This document shows, piece by piece, positions 44,243-52,187 of a stretch of 64,000 nt of DNA (positions are counted from its first letter, which is position 1; every line of letters begins with the position of its first letter). The notes beneath the pieces were generated by a model. It saw only the letters and a list, made by a program, of their open reading frames with translations. It had not been told where the DNA came from and did no database searches. The position numbers and the translations under genes are program-made. Source of the DNA: Haloprofundus halophilus (GTDB taxonomy: Archaea; Halobacteriota; Halobacteria; Halobacteriales; Haloferacaceae); NCBI RefSeq assembly GCF_003439925.1, contig NZ_QQRR01000001.1:1834474-1898473 (forward strand), given 5' to 3'.

Positions 44243-45244
44243 CTACAATCCGACTTCTCTTCCCGCGCCCTCCTCTTCCGCCGCCTCGTAGACGTGCGCC
44301 GCCGTCGCCGCGTCCAGAACCGCGGTCCCGACGCTCGCGACCACCAGTATCTCCTCGTCGCTCTCGCGCCCCGATTTCCCCTCGAACACGTCCGACAGCG
44401 GCGTGAGCTCCGACGCCGACAGTCCAGCACCGGAAACGTCGCCCGTCTCCGCCGCCTCCTCGGGGACGTCAGCGAACACCCGCGCCGCGCGCTCCATCGT
44501 CTCCGAGTCGAGTTCTCGCATCTCTGCGGTGTAGGCTCCGACGGCGACGACGAGCGTCCCCGAATCGAGCGCCGACCCCGGAAACACCGGTTCCTCGCTC
44601 GTCGTCGCGGTGACGACGACGTTCGCCTCCGCGACGGCCGCTTCGGGGGAATCGACAGCCTGCACGTCGACGCCGTCGAGTTCGTTCGCGTCCCGTAGGT
44701 CCGCCGCGCACGCTTCGCGAGACTCGCTCGGCGAGTAGATGCGTACCGAGTCGAGGTTTGTCGCCACCGCGACGGCGCGGGTCTGCCACCGCGCCTGGGT
44801 TCCCGCCCCGACGACGCCGAGCCGAATCGGTTCGTCGTCTGCCGCGAGATACTTCGCCGAGAGGCCGCCGATACAGCCAGTTCGGGCATTCGTGATGCGC
44901 GTCCCGGCCATGTACGACAGCGGGAGTCCCGTCTCCGCGTCCGTGAGCGCGATCTGGGCGTTGACGGTCGGCAGGTCGCGTTCGGCGTTGCCGCCGTGGA
45001 CCGCCGCGAGTTTCGTCGCGTAGGTGTCCGAACCGTGGAGGTACGCGGGCATCGTCAGCGCCGTTCCCGCGGGGTTCTCACCCGTTTCGCCGGTTCCGAC
45101 GGGGAAGTGCGGTCGCGGCGGGCGCTCGACCTCGCCGCGGCCCTGTTTGACGAACGCCGCTTCGACGACCGGGAGGAGCGCCGAGAGCGAGAGTAACTGA
45201 GAGACGTTGTCGTCCGAGAGCACGCGAACCGGGCTGGGAGTCAT
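44243..45244 (-). CDS. Ornithine cyclodeaminase / mu-crystallin family protein
   Basis: 333 residues from ATG 45244. Rossmann motif LGVVGAGTQARWQTRAVA (about 130), substrate-side motifs VPVEAAFVKQGRGE-like region and TGLPLSYMAGTRITNARTG, KLAAVHGGNAERDLPTVNA. The family includes ornithine cyclodeaminase, alanine dehydrogenase and ketimine reductases; the exact activity is open. Divergent from the FAD oxidase at 45341 (96-nt gap), which suggests shared regulation in amino-acid metabolism. Confidence 0.9.
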   Translation of the reverse strand: MTPSPVRVLSDDNVSQLLSLSALLPVVEAAFVKQGRGEVERPPRPHFPVGTGETGENPAGTALTMPAYLHGSDTYATKLAAVHGGNAERDLPTVNAQIALTDAETGLPLSYMAGTRITNARTGCIGGLSAKYLAADDEPIRLGVVGAGTQARWQTRAVAVATNLDSVRIYSPSESREACAADLRDANELDGVDVQAVDSPEAAVAEANVVVTATTSEEPVFPGSALDSGTLVVAVGAYTAEMRELDSETMERAARVFADVPEEAAETGDVSGAGLSASELTPLSDVFEGKSGRESDEEILVVASVGTAVLDAATAAHVYEAAEEEGAGREVGL

Positions 45245-45340
45245 GGCGGCAGTTCTCCCGGCGGCGTGGTGAACGTTTCGCGGACAGAGTGCGCCGCCGA
45301 AGGCGAAACACGCTTGTGTTACGACACCGATGCGCACGCC

Positions 45341-46519
45341 ATGCACGTAGTCGTCGTCGGCGGCGGAATCGTCGGTCTCTCCTGTGCGTACGCGCTCGCA
45401 GACCGCGGCGCGGCGGTCACCGTCTGCGAGTCGGGGACGCTCGGCGGCGGCAGCACCGCCCGCTCCGCCGGGGGAATTCGGACGCAGTTCTCGACGCGGG
45501 TGAACGTCGAACTCTCGCTTTCGAGCCTCCCGGTCTGGGAGTCGTTCGAGGAGCGGTTCGGCGTCGATATCGCCTACAACCGGACGGGCTACCTGTTTCT
45601 CGCCCGCGAGAGCGACACCGCCGACGCGTTCGGCGAGCAGGTGGCGATGCAGAACGACTGCGGCGCGGAGAGCGAACTCCTCTCGCCGGCGGAGGTGGCC
45701 GAGCGGTGGCCCCACGTCCGCCACGAGCGGTTCGTCGCCGCCACCTACTCGCCGCTCGACGGCTTCGCGGACCCGTACCTCGCGCTGCAGGGGTACGCCA
45801 CCGCGGCCCGGGAGGCGGGCGTCGATATCCGGACGAAGACGCCGGTGGAGTCGGTCGAGCGCGTCGGTTCCGGCTCCGGAGGCCGCTTCCGCGTCGAGAC
45901 GGGCGGTGAGTCGGACGAGGGGGGAGCCGAGACGCTCGACGCCGATTACGTCGTGAACGCGGCGGGCGCGTGGGCCGGTGAGGTGGCCGCGATGGTCGGA
46001 CTCGACCTCCCCATCTCGCCGCGGCGACGACAGATCGCCGTCGTCGAACCCGAAACTCCCGTCGCGGACGCCGAGCCGCTCACCATCGACCTCGACACGG
46101 GGTCGTACTTCCGTCCCGAACGCGAGGGACAGGCGCTCGTCGGCGGGCAGTTCGACGAGGACGACCCCGACGTCGACCCCGACCGGTTCTCGGAGTCGAT
46201 GGACCTCGACTGGGCGGTGACGGCCGTCGAGCGCGCCGGCGACTGCGCGGACTACTTCGGCCCCGAGACGCGCATCGTCCGCGGGTGGGCCGGTCTCTAC
46301 GCCGTGACGCCCGACCACCATCCCATCGTCGAGGAGAGCGCGCCGGGCGTCGTCACCGCCGCCGGCTTCTCGGGCCACGGCTTTCAGCACGCGCCCGCGA
46401 CGGGCCGCGTCGTCGCCGAACTCTGTCTCGACGGCGAAGCGTCGCACGTCGACGTGTCGGCGCTCGCAAGCGACCGTTTCGAACGCGGCGGCGGTCTCGC
46501 GGAACGAAACGTGGCGTGA
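45341..46519 (+). CDS. FAD-dependent amine oxidase (SoxB/D-amino-acid dehydrogenase-like)
   Basis: 392 residues from ATG 45341 (MHVVVVGGGIVGLS). FAD motif VVVVGGGIVGLSCAYALADRG at 3-23, then GGSTARSAGGIRTQFST as in sarcosine oxidase beta subunits, and C-terminal RGWAGLYAVTPDHHPIVEES with SGHGFQHAPATGRVVAELCL. Oxidises secondary or N-methyl amino acids such as sarcosine or proline; inferred. Upstream of the liv importer and divergent from the OCD-family gene. Confidence 0.9.
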   Translation: MHVVVVGGGIVGLSCAYALADRGAAVTVCESGTLGGGSTARSAGGIRTQFSTRVNVELSLSSLPVWESFEERFGVDIAYNRTGYLFLARESDTADAFGEQVAMQNDCGAESELLSPAEVAERWPHVRHERFVAATYSPLDGFADPYLALQGYATAAREAGVDIRTKTPVESVERVGSGSGGRFRVETGGESDEGGAETLDADYVVNAAGAWAGEVAAMVGLDLPISPRRRQIAVVEPETPVADAEPLTIDLDTGSYFRPEREGQALVGGQFDEDDPDVDPDRFSESMDLDWAVTAVERAGDCADYFGPETRIVRGWAGLYAVTPDHHPIVEESAPGVVTAAGFSGHGFQHAPATGRVVAELCLDGEASHVDVSALASDRFERGGGLAERNVA

Positions 46520-46662
46520 CAGCGTCCCGCTTCGGACGACGCCTCCCCGTCCGAGGAGACCTGAACGACGCCCGCTTCCGAAACGGTGCTCGACCTCGTC
46601 GTCGCCTCTCCTCGATTCGACCGCGTTCCGTCGGGGCTGGGATATCCCGGGAGGCGAGTGCC

Positions 46663-46767
46663 CGAGCCGAGCGTTTTCGACGGGTCGGCGGAGTCGACGA
46701 GCCGAGCGTTTTCGACGGCTCAGCGGAGTCGACGAGCCGGACGTTCTCGACGAATCGGCGGAGTCGC
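46663..46767 (+). repeat. Three tandem 35-bp direct repeats upstream of the liv operon
   Basis: Units start CGAGCCGAGCG at 46663 and 46698, and CGAGCCGGACG at 46733. Copies 1 and 2 differ by a few bases, copy 3 more. Located 46-150 nt upstream of the TATA box. Could be operator sites for a regulator of the importer, or a degenerate repeat. Confidence 0.75.
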
Positions 46768-46811
46768 CGAAGCTGAACTCGTGCCGACACGATGCCCAGA
46801 CTGCGGACGGT

Positions 46812-46822
46812 TAGATATATAA
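46812..46822 (+). promoter_or_regulatory. TATA box of livK
   Basis: TAGATATATAA centred about 34 nt before ATG 46851, giving a short leader. AT-rich in a GC-rich spacer. Confidence 0.55.
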
Positions 46823-46850
46823 CCTGATGTGGTAAAGAGTAGCCACTCCC

Positions 46851-48158
46851 ATGGTATCTAATAACACGAACCGCGTAAATCGGAGGGCATTTCTCAAAGT
46901 CACCGGGACGAGCGGACTCGTCGCTACGGCGGGCTGTGTCGGATTCGGGGGCAACAGCAGCGGCGGCGGCGGCGGGTCGGGCCCCATCGTGTTCGGACAG
47001 CCGGCGGCGCTGACCGGGCAGTGGGACTTCCTCCAGCCGGGCGTCTCGCAGGCGACCGACGTCGCCCTCCAGCAGATCAACGACGCCGGGGGACCCTTGG
47101 ACAGGGAGCTCGAGGTGTCCCGCCGCGACACCGCCGTCAACCCCCAAGAGGCGCGGTCGGTGGTGACGCAGTTGATCGAAAACGACGACGCCGCGGCGAT
47201 ACTGGGGCTGTTCTCCAGCGAGATCAACCCGCTGTTCGACTTCCTGCAGGAGCAGGCGACGCCGATCGTAACGCCGTGGCCCGGGTCGAGCTTCCTCGAC
47301 ACGCAAGGCGGCGACAAGGGGACCCCGGAGAACCTCGACGACGACGGCTGGGTCTGGCGGACCGTCATCGGCGACACGGTCCACACCGGCGGCGGCGCCC
47401 GGCGCGCGCTCGACCAGGACCACGACACCGTCGGCGTCATCAACGGCAACACCGAGGGGGCGCGAAGCTGGGCGGACGGCTTCATCAGCGCCTACGAGGA
47501 GGGCGGCGGCACCGTCGCGGAGCAGGTCGAGGTCAGCCTGGGCGAGTCAAACTACCAGTCCGCGCTCGACCGCCTGTTCCAGTCCGACTTCAGCGCGTTC
47601 GCGGTGAGCATCCCGCTCGAGGACGCGATTACGCTGTTGAGCGACTGGGCCGACGGCGGCTACGGCCGCCAACCGATTCTCTCGGACCCGCTCGCCCAGA
47701 ACGACCTCGCCGAACAGGTCGGCAGCGACCTCGACGGCGCGTGGGCGGCCAGCCCCGGCATGGGCGGACCGTCCTACGACGCGTTCCTCGACGCGTACGA
47801 GGAGGGCGGCGACGCCGAGATCAACGGGTGGACGCCGCCGGCGTGGGACGCCATACAGCTGACCGCGCTGGCCGTCGAGCGGGCTGGCGAGGCGACCCCC
47901 GAGGCCATCGAACGGAATCTGGGTCCGGTTAGCCGCGACGGCGGAACCGAGGTCGCCACGTTCGCAGAGGGGAAGGAGGCGCTGGCCAACGGCGACGAGA
48001 TCAGCTACCAGGGCGCTGCGACGCCGGCGAGTTTCACTAACTTCGGAAACGTGTTCGGCCCGGTGGTGATAAGCGCCGCACGCGGCGGTGAGTTCTCCGA
48101 GGAGGCGACCATCTCCGCCGAGGACGTGCGCGAACTCGTCCCCGAGGACGAATACTGA
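46851..48158 (+). CDS. Branched-chain amino-acid-type ABC transporter substrate-binding lipoprotein
   Basis: 435 residues. Tat lipoprotein signal: RRAFLKVTGTSGLVATAGCV (Arg14-Arg15 and lipobox Cys29). Mature part is a type I periplasmic-binding fold: IVFGQPAALTGQWDFLQPGV, ARSVVTQLIENDDAAAILGL, FSSEINPLFDFLQEQATPIV, TVIGDTVHTGGGARRA, VGVINGNTEGARSWADGFIS. This is the LivK/Amt-type receptor; anchored in the membrane outside. Heads the operon with livH only 3 nt downstream. Confidence 0.93.
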   Translation: MVSNNTNRVNRRAFLKVTGTSGLVATAGCVGFGGNSSGGGGGSGPIVFGQPAALTGQWDFLQPGVSQATDVALQQINDAGGPLDRELEVSRRDTAVNPQEARSVVTQLIENDDAAAILGLFSSEINPLFDFLQEQATPIVTPWPGSSFLDTQGGDKGTPENLDDDGWVWRTVIGDTVHTGGGARRALDQDHDTVGVINGNTEGARSWADGFISAYEEGGGTVAEQVEVSLGESNYQSALDRLFQSDFSAFAVSIPLEDAITLLSDWADGGYGRQPILSDPLAQNDLAEQVGSDLDGAWAASPGMGGPSYDAFLDAYEEGGDAEINGWTPPAWDAIQLTALAVERAGEATPEAIERNLGPVSRDGGTEVATFAEGKEALANGDEISYQGAATPASFTNFGNVFGPVVISAARGGEFSEEATISAEDVRELVPEDEY

Positions 48159-48161
48159 TCT

Positions 48162-49076
48162 ATGGGGCTCGCACAGAACCTCGTCTTCGGCCTGGTTACG
48201 GGCTCGTACATCGCCATCGCCGCCATCGGATTCACGCTAATATACGGTATCGTGAACATGATCAACTTCGCCTACGGCGAGTATCTCACCGTCGGCGCGT
48301 TCATCGCCATCCTCACCGTCGGTGTGCTCCCGCTGCCGCTGCCGGTCGCGGCGGTCGTGGCGATGGCGGGCGGCGGTCTCGTCAGCCTCGTCCTTGCTCG
48401 CGCGTTCTTCACGCCGATCAACGACACCGGCCCGGTGCCGATGCTGCTGACGTCTATCGGTCTCGGACTGGCGCTTCGAAACGCCATCCGCCTCTCGGCC
48501 GGCCGGAGCGCTCGCTACTTCGACACCGAGACCACGACCTACCGGTTCGACGGCCTGCCGGAGCTTCCGGTCGGCCCGGTGAACCTCCTGGGCGACGTGT
48601 TCGTCACCTCCCAGCAACTCGTCGTCGTCGTGAGCGCGCTCGTCGTCTTCCTCGCGCTCCACGCGCTGTTGACACGAACCGACGTCGGCATCGCCATGCG
48701 CGCGATGGGGGACAATGAGAGCCTCGCGCGGGTCCGCGGCATCGACACCCAACGGATTCGAGACAGCGTCTGGATACTGGCCGGGGTGCTCGCGGCGCTT
48801 GCGGGCGTGCTCGTCGGCATCCAGACCAACGTCAACGCCGACACGGGCTTCAGTTACATTCTGCAGATCCTGTCGGCAGCCATCCTCGGCGGCGCCGGGA
48901 GCGTTTACGGCGCGATCGCCGGTTCCTACATCATCGGACTGGTTCTGGCGCTCTCCGTTGCGTTTCTCCCCACGGGGATGACCGGTATCTCCTCGGCGGT
49001 GGCGTTCCTGATTCTCATAGTCGTCCTGCTCGTCAAGCCGAGCGGCATCGCGGGCCAGGAGGTGCGGGAGGCGTGA
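48162..49076 (+). CDS. livH: Liv-type ABC transporter permease 1 (LivH)
   Basis: 304 residues, about eight membrane helices. LivH-family pattern GSYIAIAAIGFTLIYGIVNM INFAYGEYLTVGAF near the N-terminus; RAMGDNESLARVRGIDTQRI (EAA loop that contacts the ATPase) in the middle; AILGGAGSVYGAIAGSYIIG near the end. Forms the transmembrane pore with LivM. Overlaps livM by 4 nt (GTGA). Confidence 0.95.
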   Translation: MGLAQNLVFGLVTGSYIAIAAIGFTLIYGIVNMINFAYGEYLTVGAFIAILTVGVLPLPLPVAAVVAMAGGGLVSLVLARAFFTPINDTGPVPMLLTSIGLGLALRNAIRLSAGRSARYFDTETTTYRFDGLPELPVGPVNLLGDVFVTSQQLVVVVSALVVFLALHALLTRTDVGIAMRAMGDNESLARVRGIDTQRIRDSVWILAGVLAALAGVLVGIQTNVNADTGFSYILQILSAAILGGAGSVYGAIAGSYIIGLVLALSVAFLPTGMTGISSAVAFLILIVVLLVKPSGIAGQEVREA

Positions 49077-50116
49077 GCCTCGCCGACCGCCTCCCCGAGG
49101 ACGACTCCGGGCGGGCGTTCCTGTTCGGTGCCGGCTGCGTTCTGCTGGCCGCGCTGTTCGCGCTGACGCCGCTGGTGGCGTCGGTACCCGGCGTGTTGTA
49201 CGTCTTCTTCGAGGTCGGCATCCTCTTCGTCGTGTACGGGATGTTGGTGCTGGGACTCGACCTCCAGTACGGCCACACCGGGCTGGTCAACTTCGGCCAC
49301 GTGGTGTTCTTCGCCGTCGGCGCGTACACCGTCGCGATGCTGTCCGCGCAGGACTCCTTCGCCGGCCTCAGTTTGGGCTACCCGTGGCCGCTGGCGCTGG
49401 TGGCCGGCGTCCTCGTCGCGGCGCTCCTCGGCGCGACCGTCGGGGCCACTTCACTCCGACTGCGCGACGACTTTCTGGCCATCGTCACGCTGGCGACTGC
49501 GGAGATCTTCCACACGCTGTTCGCCAACTTCCGGGGAATCTTCGGGGGCGACACGGGCATTCTCGGCGTTCCGCAGCCGATTGCGGACCTCGCCGGCGAC
49601 GGCGACACCACGCTCGTGGCCACGCTGCTGCTGTTCGGCGGCATCACCGCGTTCGCGTTCGCTCTGGTGACTCGGTTGACCGAGGCGCCGTACGGCCGGG
49701 TGTTGCGGGCGATCCGCGCCGACGAACTCGTCACCCGCTCGGTCGGGAAGTCCGTGTTCACCTACAAGATGCAGGCGTTCGTCTACGGCGCCGCGCTCGC
49801 GGGGTTCGCCGGCGGTCTGTTCGCGCTCTACACCGGCGCGATCTCGCCCGGCTTCTTCACTATCAACGTGACGGTGACAGTGTGGATCGGGATGCTGCTC
49901 GGCGGCGCGTCGAACCACCGCGCGGTGTTGGCGGGGCTCGCGGTCATCATGGGTCTCCGTCTGGTGTCGCGCTTCGCTCTCGACGTCGCGCCCCTCTCCG
50001 CCGACGCGTTCGCCTCCGTTCGCCTCGTCGTAATCGGACTGATTCTGGTGGCGATCATCCGCTACCGGCCGGCCGGCATCTGGGGCGACGCCAGAGAGCT
50101 GGGGGTGGACTCGTGA
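49073..50116 (+). CDS. livM: Liv-type ABC transporter permease 2 (LivM)
   Basis: 347 residues from GTG 49073. About nine hydrophobic segments; LivM-family landmarks are GLDLQYGHTGLVNFGHVVFF, LRDDFLAIVTLATAEIFHTL and RAIRADELVTRSVGKSVFTY (EAA loop). TAG-less GTGA overlaps at both ends show a tight operon (livH before, livG after). Confidence 0.95.
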   Translation: MSLADRLPEDDSGRAFLFGAGCVLLAALFALTPLVASVPGVLYVFFEVGILFVVYGMLVLGLDLQYGHTGLVNFGHVVFFAVGAYTVAMLSAQDSFAGLSLGYPWPLALVAGVLVAALLGATVGATSLRLRDDFLAIVTLATAEIFHTLFANFRGIFGGDTGILGVPQPIADLAGDGDTTLVATLLLFGGITAFAFALVTRLTEAPYGRVLRAIRADELVTRSVGKSVFTYKMQAFVYGAALAGFAGGLFALYTGAISPGFFTINVTVTVWIGMLLGGASNHRAVLAGLAVIMGLRLVSRFALDVAPLSADAFASVRLVVIGLILVAIIRYRPAGIWGDARELGVDS

Positions 50117-50868
50117 GCCTGCTCCGTGCCGACGGTCTCGTCAAGGAGTTCGGCGGCCTTCGCGCGCTCGACGAACTGTCACTGTCGGTCGACCGAGGGG
50201 AACTCGTCGGGGTGATGGGACCGAACGGCGCCGGCAAGTCGACGTTCTTCAACTGCGTGAGCGGCGTCGTAGCGCCCGACAGCGGTCGCGTCACTCTGAA
50301 CGGCGAGGACGTGACCGGCGACTCGCCGGAGCTCCTGGCCCGAGCCGGCATGGTCCGCACCTTCCAGCTCACGCGGGAACTGGAGACGATGACCGTCCGG
50401 GACAACGTACGCCTCGCTGCGCCCGACCAACCGGGCGAACGCACCGTCCCCGCCCTCCTGCACACCGACTCGATGCGGGAGCGCGAGCGTCAGGTCCGCG
50501 AGCGCGCGGACGAACTCATCGAGGCGTTCGAACTCGGCCACCTCGCCGACGAGTACAGCAGCAACCTCTCCGGCGGCCAGCGAAAACTGCTGGAGCTGGC
50601 TCGGGTGCTGATGCTCGAACCGGACCTGCTCCTGCTGGACGAACCGTTCGCGGGGGTCAACCCCACGCTGACCCGCGAGATTGCGGACCGAATCCGCGAC
50701 CTCAACGACGAGGGGATGACCGTCGTCGTCATCGAACACGAACTCGAGACGCTGACCGAACTCGTCGACCGCCTCGTCGTCCTACAGCAGGGGAGCCTCC
50801 TCGTTGAGGGGGAGCCCGAAGCGGTGCTGTCCGACGAGCGCGTCATCGACGCCTACCTTGGAGAGTGA
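50113..50868 (+). CDS. livG: Liv-type ABC transporter ATPase LivG
   Basis: 251 residues from GTG 50113. Walker A VMGPNGAGKSTFFNCVSGVV, signature NLSGGQRKLLELARVLMLEP, Walker B LLLLDEPFAGVNP, H-loop VVVIEHELETL. LivG has the expected insertion between Walker A and signature (RTFQLTRELETMTVRDNVRL). Powers amino-acid import with LivF. Overlaps the following small ORF by GTGA. Confidence 0.95.
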   Translation: MSLLRADGLVKEFGGLRALDELSLSVDRGELVGVMGPNGAGKSTFFNCVSGVVAPDSGRVTLNGEDVTGDSPELLARAGMVRTFQLTRELETMTVRDNVRLAAPDQPGERTVPALLHTDSMRERERQVRERADELIEAFELGHLADEYSSNLSGGQRKLLELARVLMLEPDLLLLDEPFAGVNPTLTREIADRIRDLNDEGMTVVVIEHELETLTELVDRLVVLQQGSLLVEGEPEAVLSDERVIDAYLGE

Positions 50869-51113
50869 GCATGCAGGAACACGATACAGACGACAGTACG
50901 ACGATTCGTCCGTGCCGGCGCTGCGTCACCGGTCGCTGGACGAACAGCCGAACTGGCGGCCGCCGGTCGGTTACCGACCGGCAGCCGGGAAACGACCGAC
51001 GGCCGAACACCGACCGACGGCCGAACACCGACCGACGGCCGAACACCGACCGACGGCCGAACACCGACCGACAGCTGAACACCGACCGACGGCCGACGGG
51101 GGTGGCGGCGTGA
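50865..51113 (+). CDS. Small coupled ORF between livG and livF, built of hexapeptide repeats
   Basis: 82 residues from GTG 50865, which overlaps the livG stop (GTGA). N-terminus MSMQEHDTDDSTTIRPCRRC has a CxxC pair (Cys17, Cys20); from about residue 42 the sequence is repeats of Asp-Arg-Arg-Pro-Asn-Thr (DRRPNTDRRPNTDRRPNTDR), ending RPTGVAA. The stop overlaps the livF GTG (GTGA). Coupling at both ends is what a real operon gene shows, but the repeat composition (18-bp units, readable in several frames) argues it may be a spacer that just keeps the frame. Not recognised; coding status uncertain. Confidence 0.4.
   Translation: MSMQEHDTDDSTTIRPCRRCVTGRWTNSRTGGRRSVTDRQPGNDRRPNTDRRPNTDRRPNTDRRPNTDRQLNTDRRPTGVAA
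50993..51098 (+). repeat. 18-bp tandem repeats in livG-livF junction
   Basis: Nearly six copies of CGACCGACGGCCGAACAC in a row at 50993, 51011, 51029, 51047, 51065 (variant with CAGCTG) and a partial at 51083. Unit of 18 bp keeps any frame open. Probably slippage-prone. Confidence 0.9.
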
Positions 51114-51814
51114 GCCTGCTCGACGTCTCGAATCTCGACGCCGGCTACGGCGACCTGCAGGTGTTGTCGGGAATCGACCTCCGGGTCGACTCCGGCGAGT
51201 ACGTCGCCGTCGTCGGTCCGAACGGCGCCGGTAAGTCTACGGCGATGAAGGCTATCTTCGGCATCGCCGACCGGATGGGCGGCTCGATCACGTTCGACGG
51301 CGCCGACATCGCGGAACTCCCGCCCGAAACCGTCATCCGTCAGGGGTTGAGCTACGTCCCGCAGACCGCGAACGTCTTCCCCTCGCTCACCGTCGCGGAG
51401 AACCTCCGAATCGGCGCGTACATCCTCGACGGCACGCCGGAGGAGCGCCGCAAGGCCGTGTTCGACCGGTTTCCGGTTCTCGCCGACCGCCTCGACGAGA
51501 CCGCGGGCGCGCTCTCCGGCGGACAGCAGCAGATGCTCGCGATGGGCTGTGCGCTGATGCTCGACCCGGATCTCCTCCTGTTGGACGAACCCTCGGCCGG
51601 TCTCGCGCCGGACCTCGTCGACGAGATGTTCGACCGCATCGACGCGGTCAACGAGGCGGGGACGGCCGTGCTGATGGTCGAGCAGAACGCGAAGGAGGCG
51701 CTACGGCGCTGTGACCGCGGTTACGTGCTCGCGAGCGGCGAGAACCGCTACGAGGACGCCGGCGACGCGCTGCTGAACGACGAGGAGGTCCGCCGCCAGT
51801 TCCTCGGCGGCTGA
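51110..51814 (+). CDS. livF: Liv-type ABC transporter ATPase LivF
   Basis: 234 residues from GTG 51110 (MSLLDVSNLDAGYGDLQVLS). Walker A VVGPNGAGKSTAMKAIFGIA, signature ALSGGQQQMLAMGCALMLDP, Walker B LLLLDEPSAGLAPD, H-loop LMVEQNAKEAL. The SYVPQTANVFPSLTVAENLR segment is diagnostic for LivF. An upstream in-frame extension through the 18-bp repeats is unlike the family. Last gene of the importer. Confidence 0.95.
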   Translation: MSLLDVSNLDAGYGDLQVLSGIDLRVDSGEYVAVVGPNGAGKSTAMKAIFGIADRMGGSITFDGADIAELPPETVIRQGLSYVPQTANVFPSLTVAENLRIGAYILDGTPEERRKAVFDRFPVLADRLDETAGALSGGQQQMLAMGCALMLDPDLLLLDEPSAGLAPDLVDEMFDRIDAVNEAGTAVLMVEQNAKEALRRCDRGYVLASGENRYEDAGDALLNDEEVRRQFLGG

Positions 51815-51950
51815 TTCGACCCGTCGCTCGCGGATACGTTCGCGCCGCTCGCGGGCACTCTCCCGTCGCTCTCACGTCGACTACACCGCTCTCCTGTCGA
51901 CCACACCGCTCACCCGTCGACCACGCCGCTCTCCCGTCGACCTCGCAACG
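51815..51950 (+). other. Pyrimidine-rich tail of the liv operon
   Basis: Imperfect repeats of CTCCCGTCGACC-type (CGCTCTCCTGTCGACCACAC and CGCTCACCCGTCGACC) run from about 51855 to 51945, after the livF stop. Likely transcription end region; no gene seen. Confidence 0.5.
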
Positions 51951-51957
51951 CTTTTAC
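51951..51957 (+). promoter_or_regulatory. TATA box of leaderless Phe-rich leader ORF / pheST
   Basis: CTTTTAC is centred 27 nt before the ATG at 51981, the canonical haloarchaeal spacing for a transcript starting at its start codon. No equally good element lies 27 nt before the pheS ATG (52256), so this is the best pheST promoter candidate. Confidence 0.6.
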
Positions 51958-51980
51958 TCGGGTGTCACAACCTCTCGCAC

Positions 51981-52064
51981 ATGGTATCCGAACCCCGACT
52001 CGGACAGAGGAGACGCCCAGCGCAGTCGCTTCGCGGGTTCGGTTTCTTCTTTACGGCCGCCTGA
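51981..52064 (+). CDS. Candidate 27-codon Phe-rich leader peptide upstream of pheST
   Basis: ATG 51981 to TGA 52062-52064. It reads MVSEPRLGQRRRPAQSLRGF then G-F-F-F-T-A-A: Phe at positions 20, 22, 23 and 24, directly before the stop. This resembles the Escherichia coli pheM leader (a Phe-rich peptide upstream of pheST) but has no sequence identity requirement. Evidence: correct TATA spacing for leaderless translation, location 190 nt upstream of pheS, and inverted repeats overlapping and following the Phe codons. It could be chance: Phe is rare in these proteins, but the ORF is short. No archaeal precedent known to me. Confidence 0.4.
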   Translation: MVSEPRLGQRRRPAQSLRGFGFFFTAA

Positions 52065-52187
52065 GAGCGGCGGACTCCCCGCCGGCGCGAGGGCGTCGGC
52101 GGCGACGAAACCGCTCGCGTCGGCCGGTCGTTCGTCGGCCGTTCGCCGACCATCCGCCGGCTTTCCGCCGACCGGCGGTGGACCGCC
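52056..52187 (+). promoter_or_regulatory. Inverted repeats in the pheST leader
   Basis: Stem 1: GCCGC (52056-52060) with GCGGC (52067-52071), loop CTGAGA holding the leader stop codon. Stem 2: CCGCCGG (52154-52160) with CCGGCGG (52172-52178). Stem 3: GGCGG (52174-52178) with CCGCC (52183-52187). Stems 2 and 3 share bases and so exclude each other, as in attenuators. There is no T-run after either, and GC-rich DNA forms such repeats easily, so function is unproven. Confidence 0.35.

Larger units (their letters stand above)
46520..46850 (+). other. Spacer before liv operon, with repeats and promoter
   Basis: 331 nt with no gene. Contains three 35-bp direct repeats (46663-46767) and, at 46813-46822, the TATA-like element AGATATATAACC, 30 nt before the livK ATG. 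Confidence 0.6.

Noticed and set aside
45245..46447. Extension of the OCD-family ORF to 734 residues
   Set aside because: It is antisense to the FAD oxidase and lacks any domain; family length and the ATG at 45244 agree.
50993..51098. CRISPR-like array
   Set aside because: Units are contiguous 18-bp copies without spacers; it is a tandem repeat.
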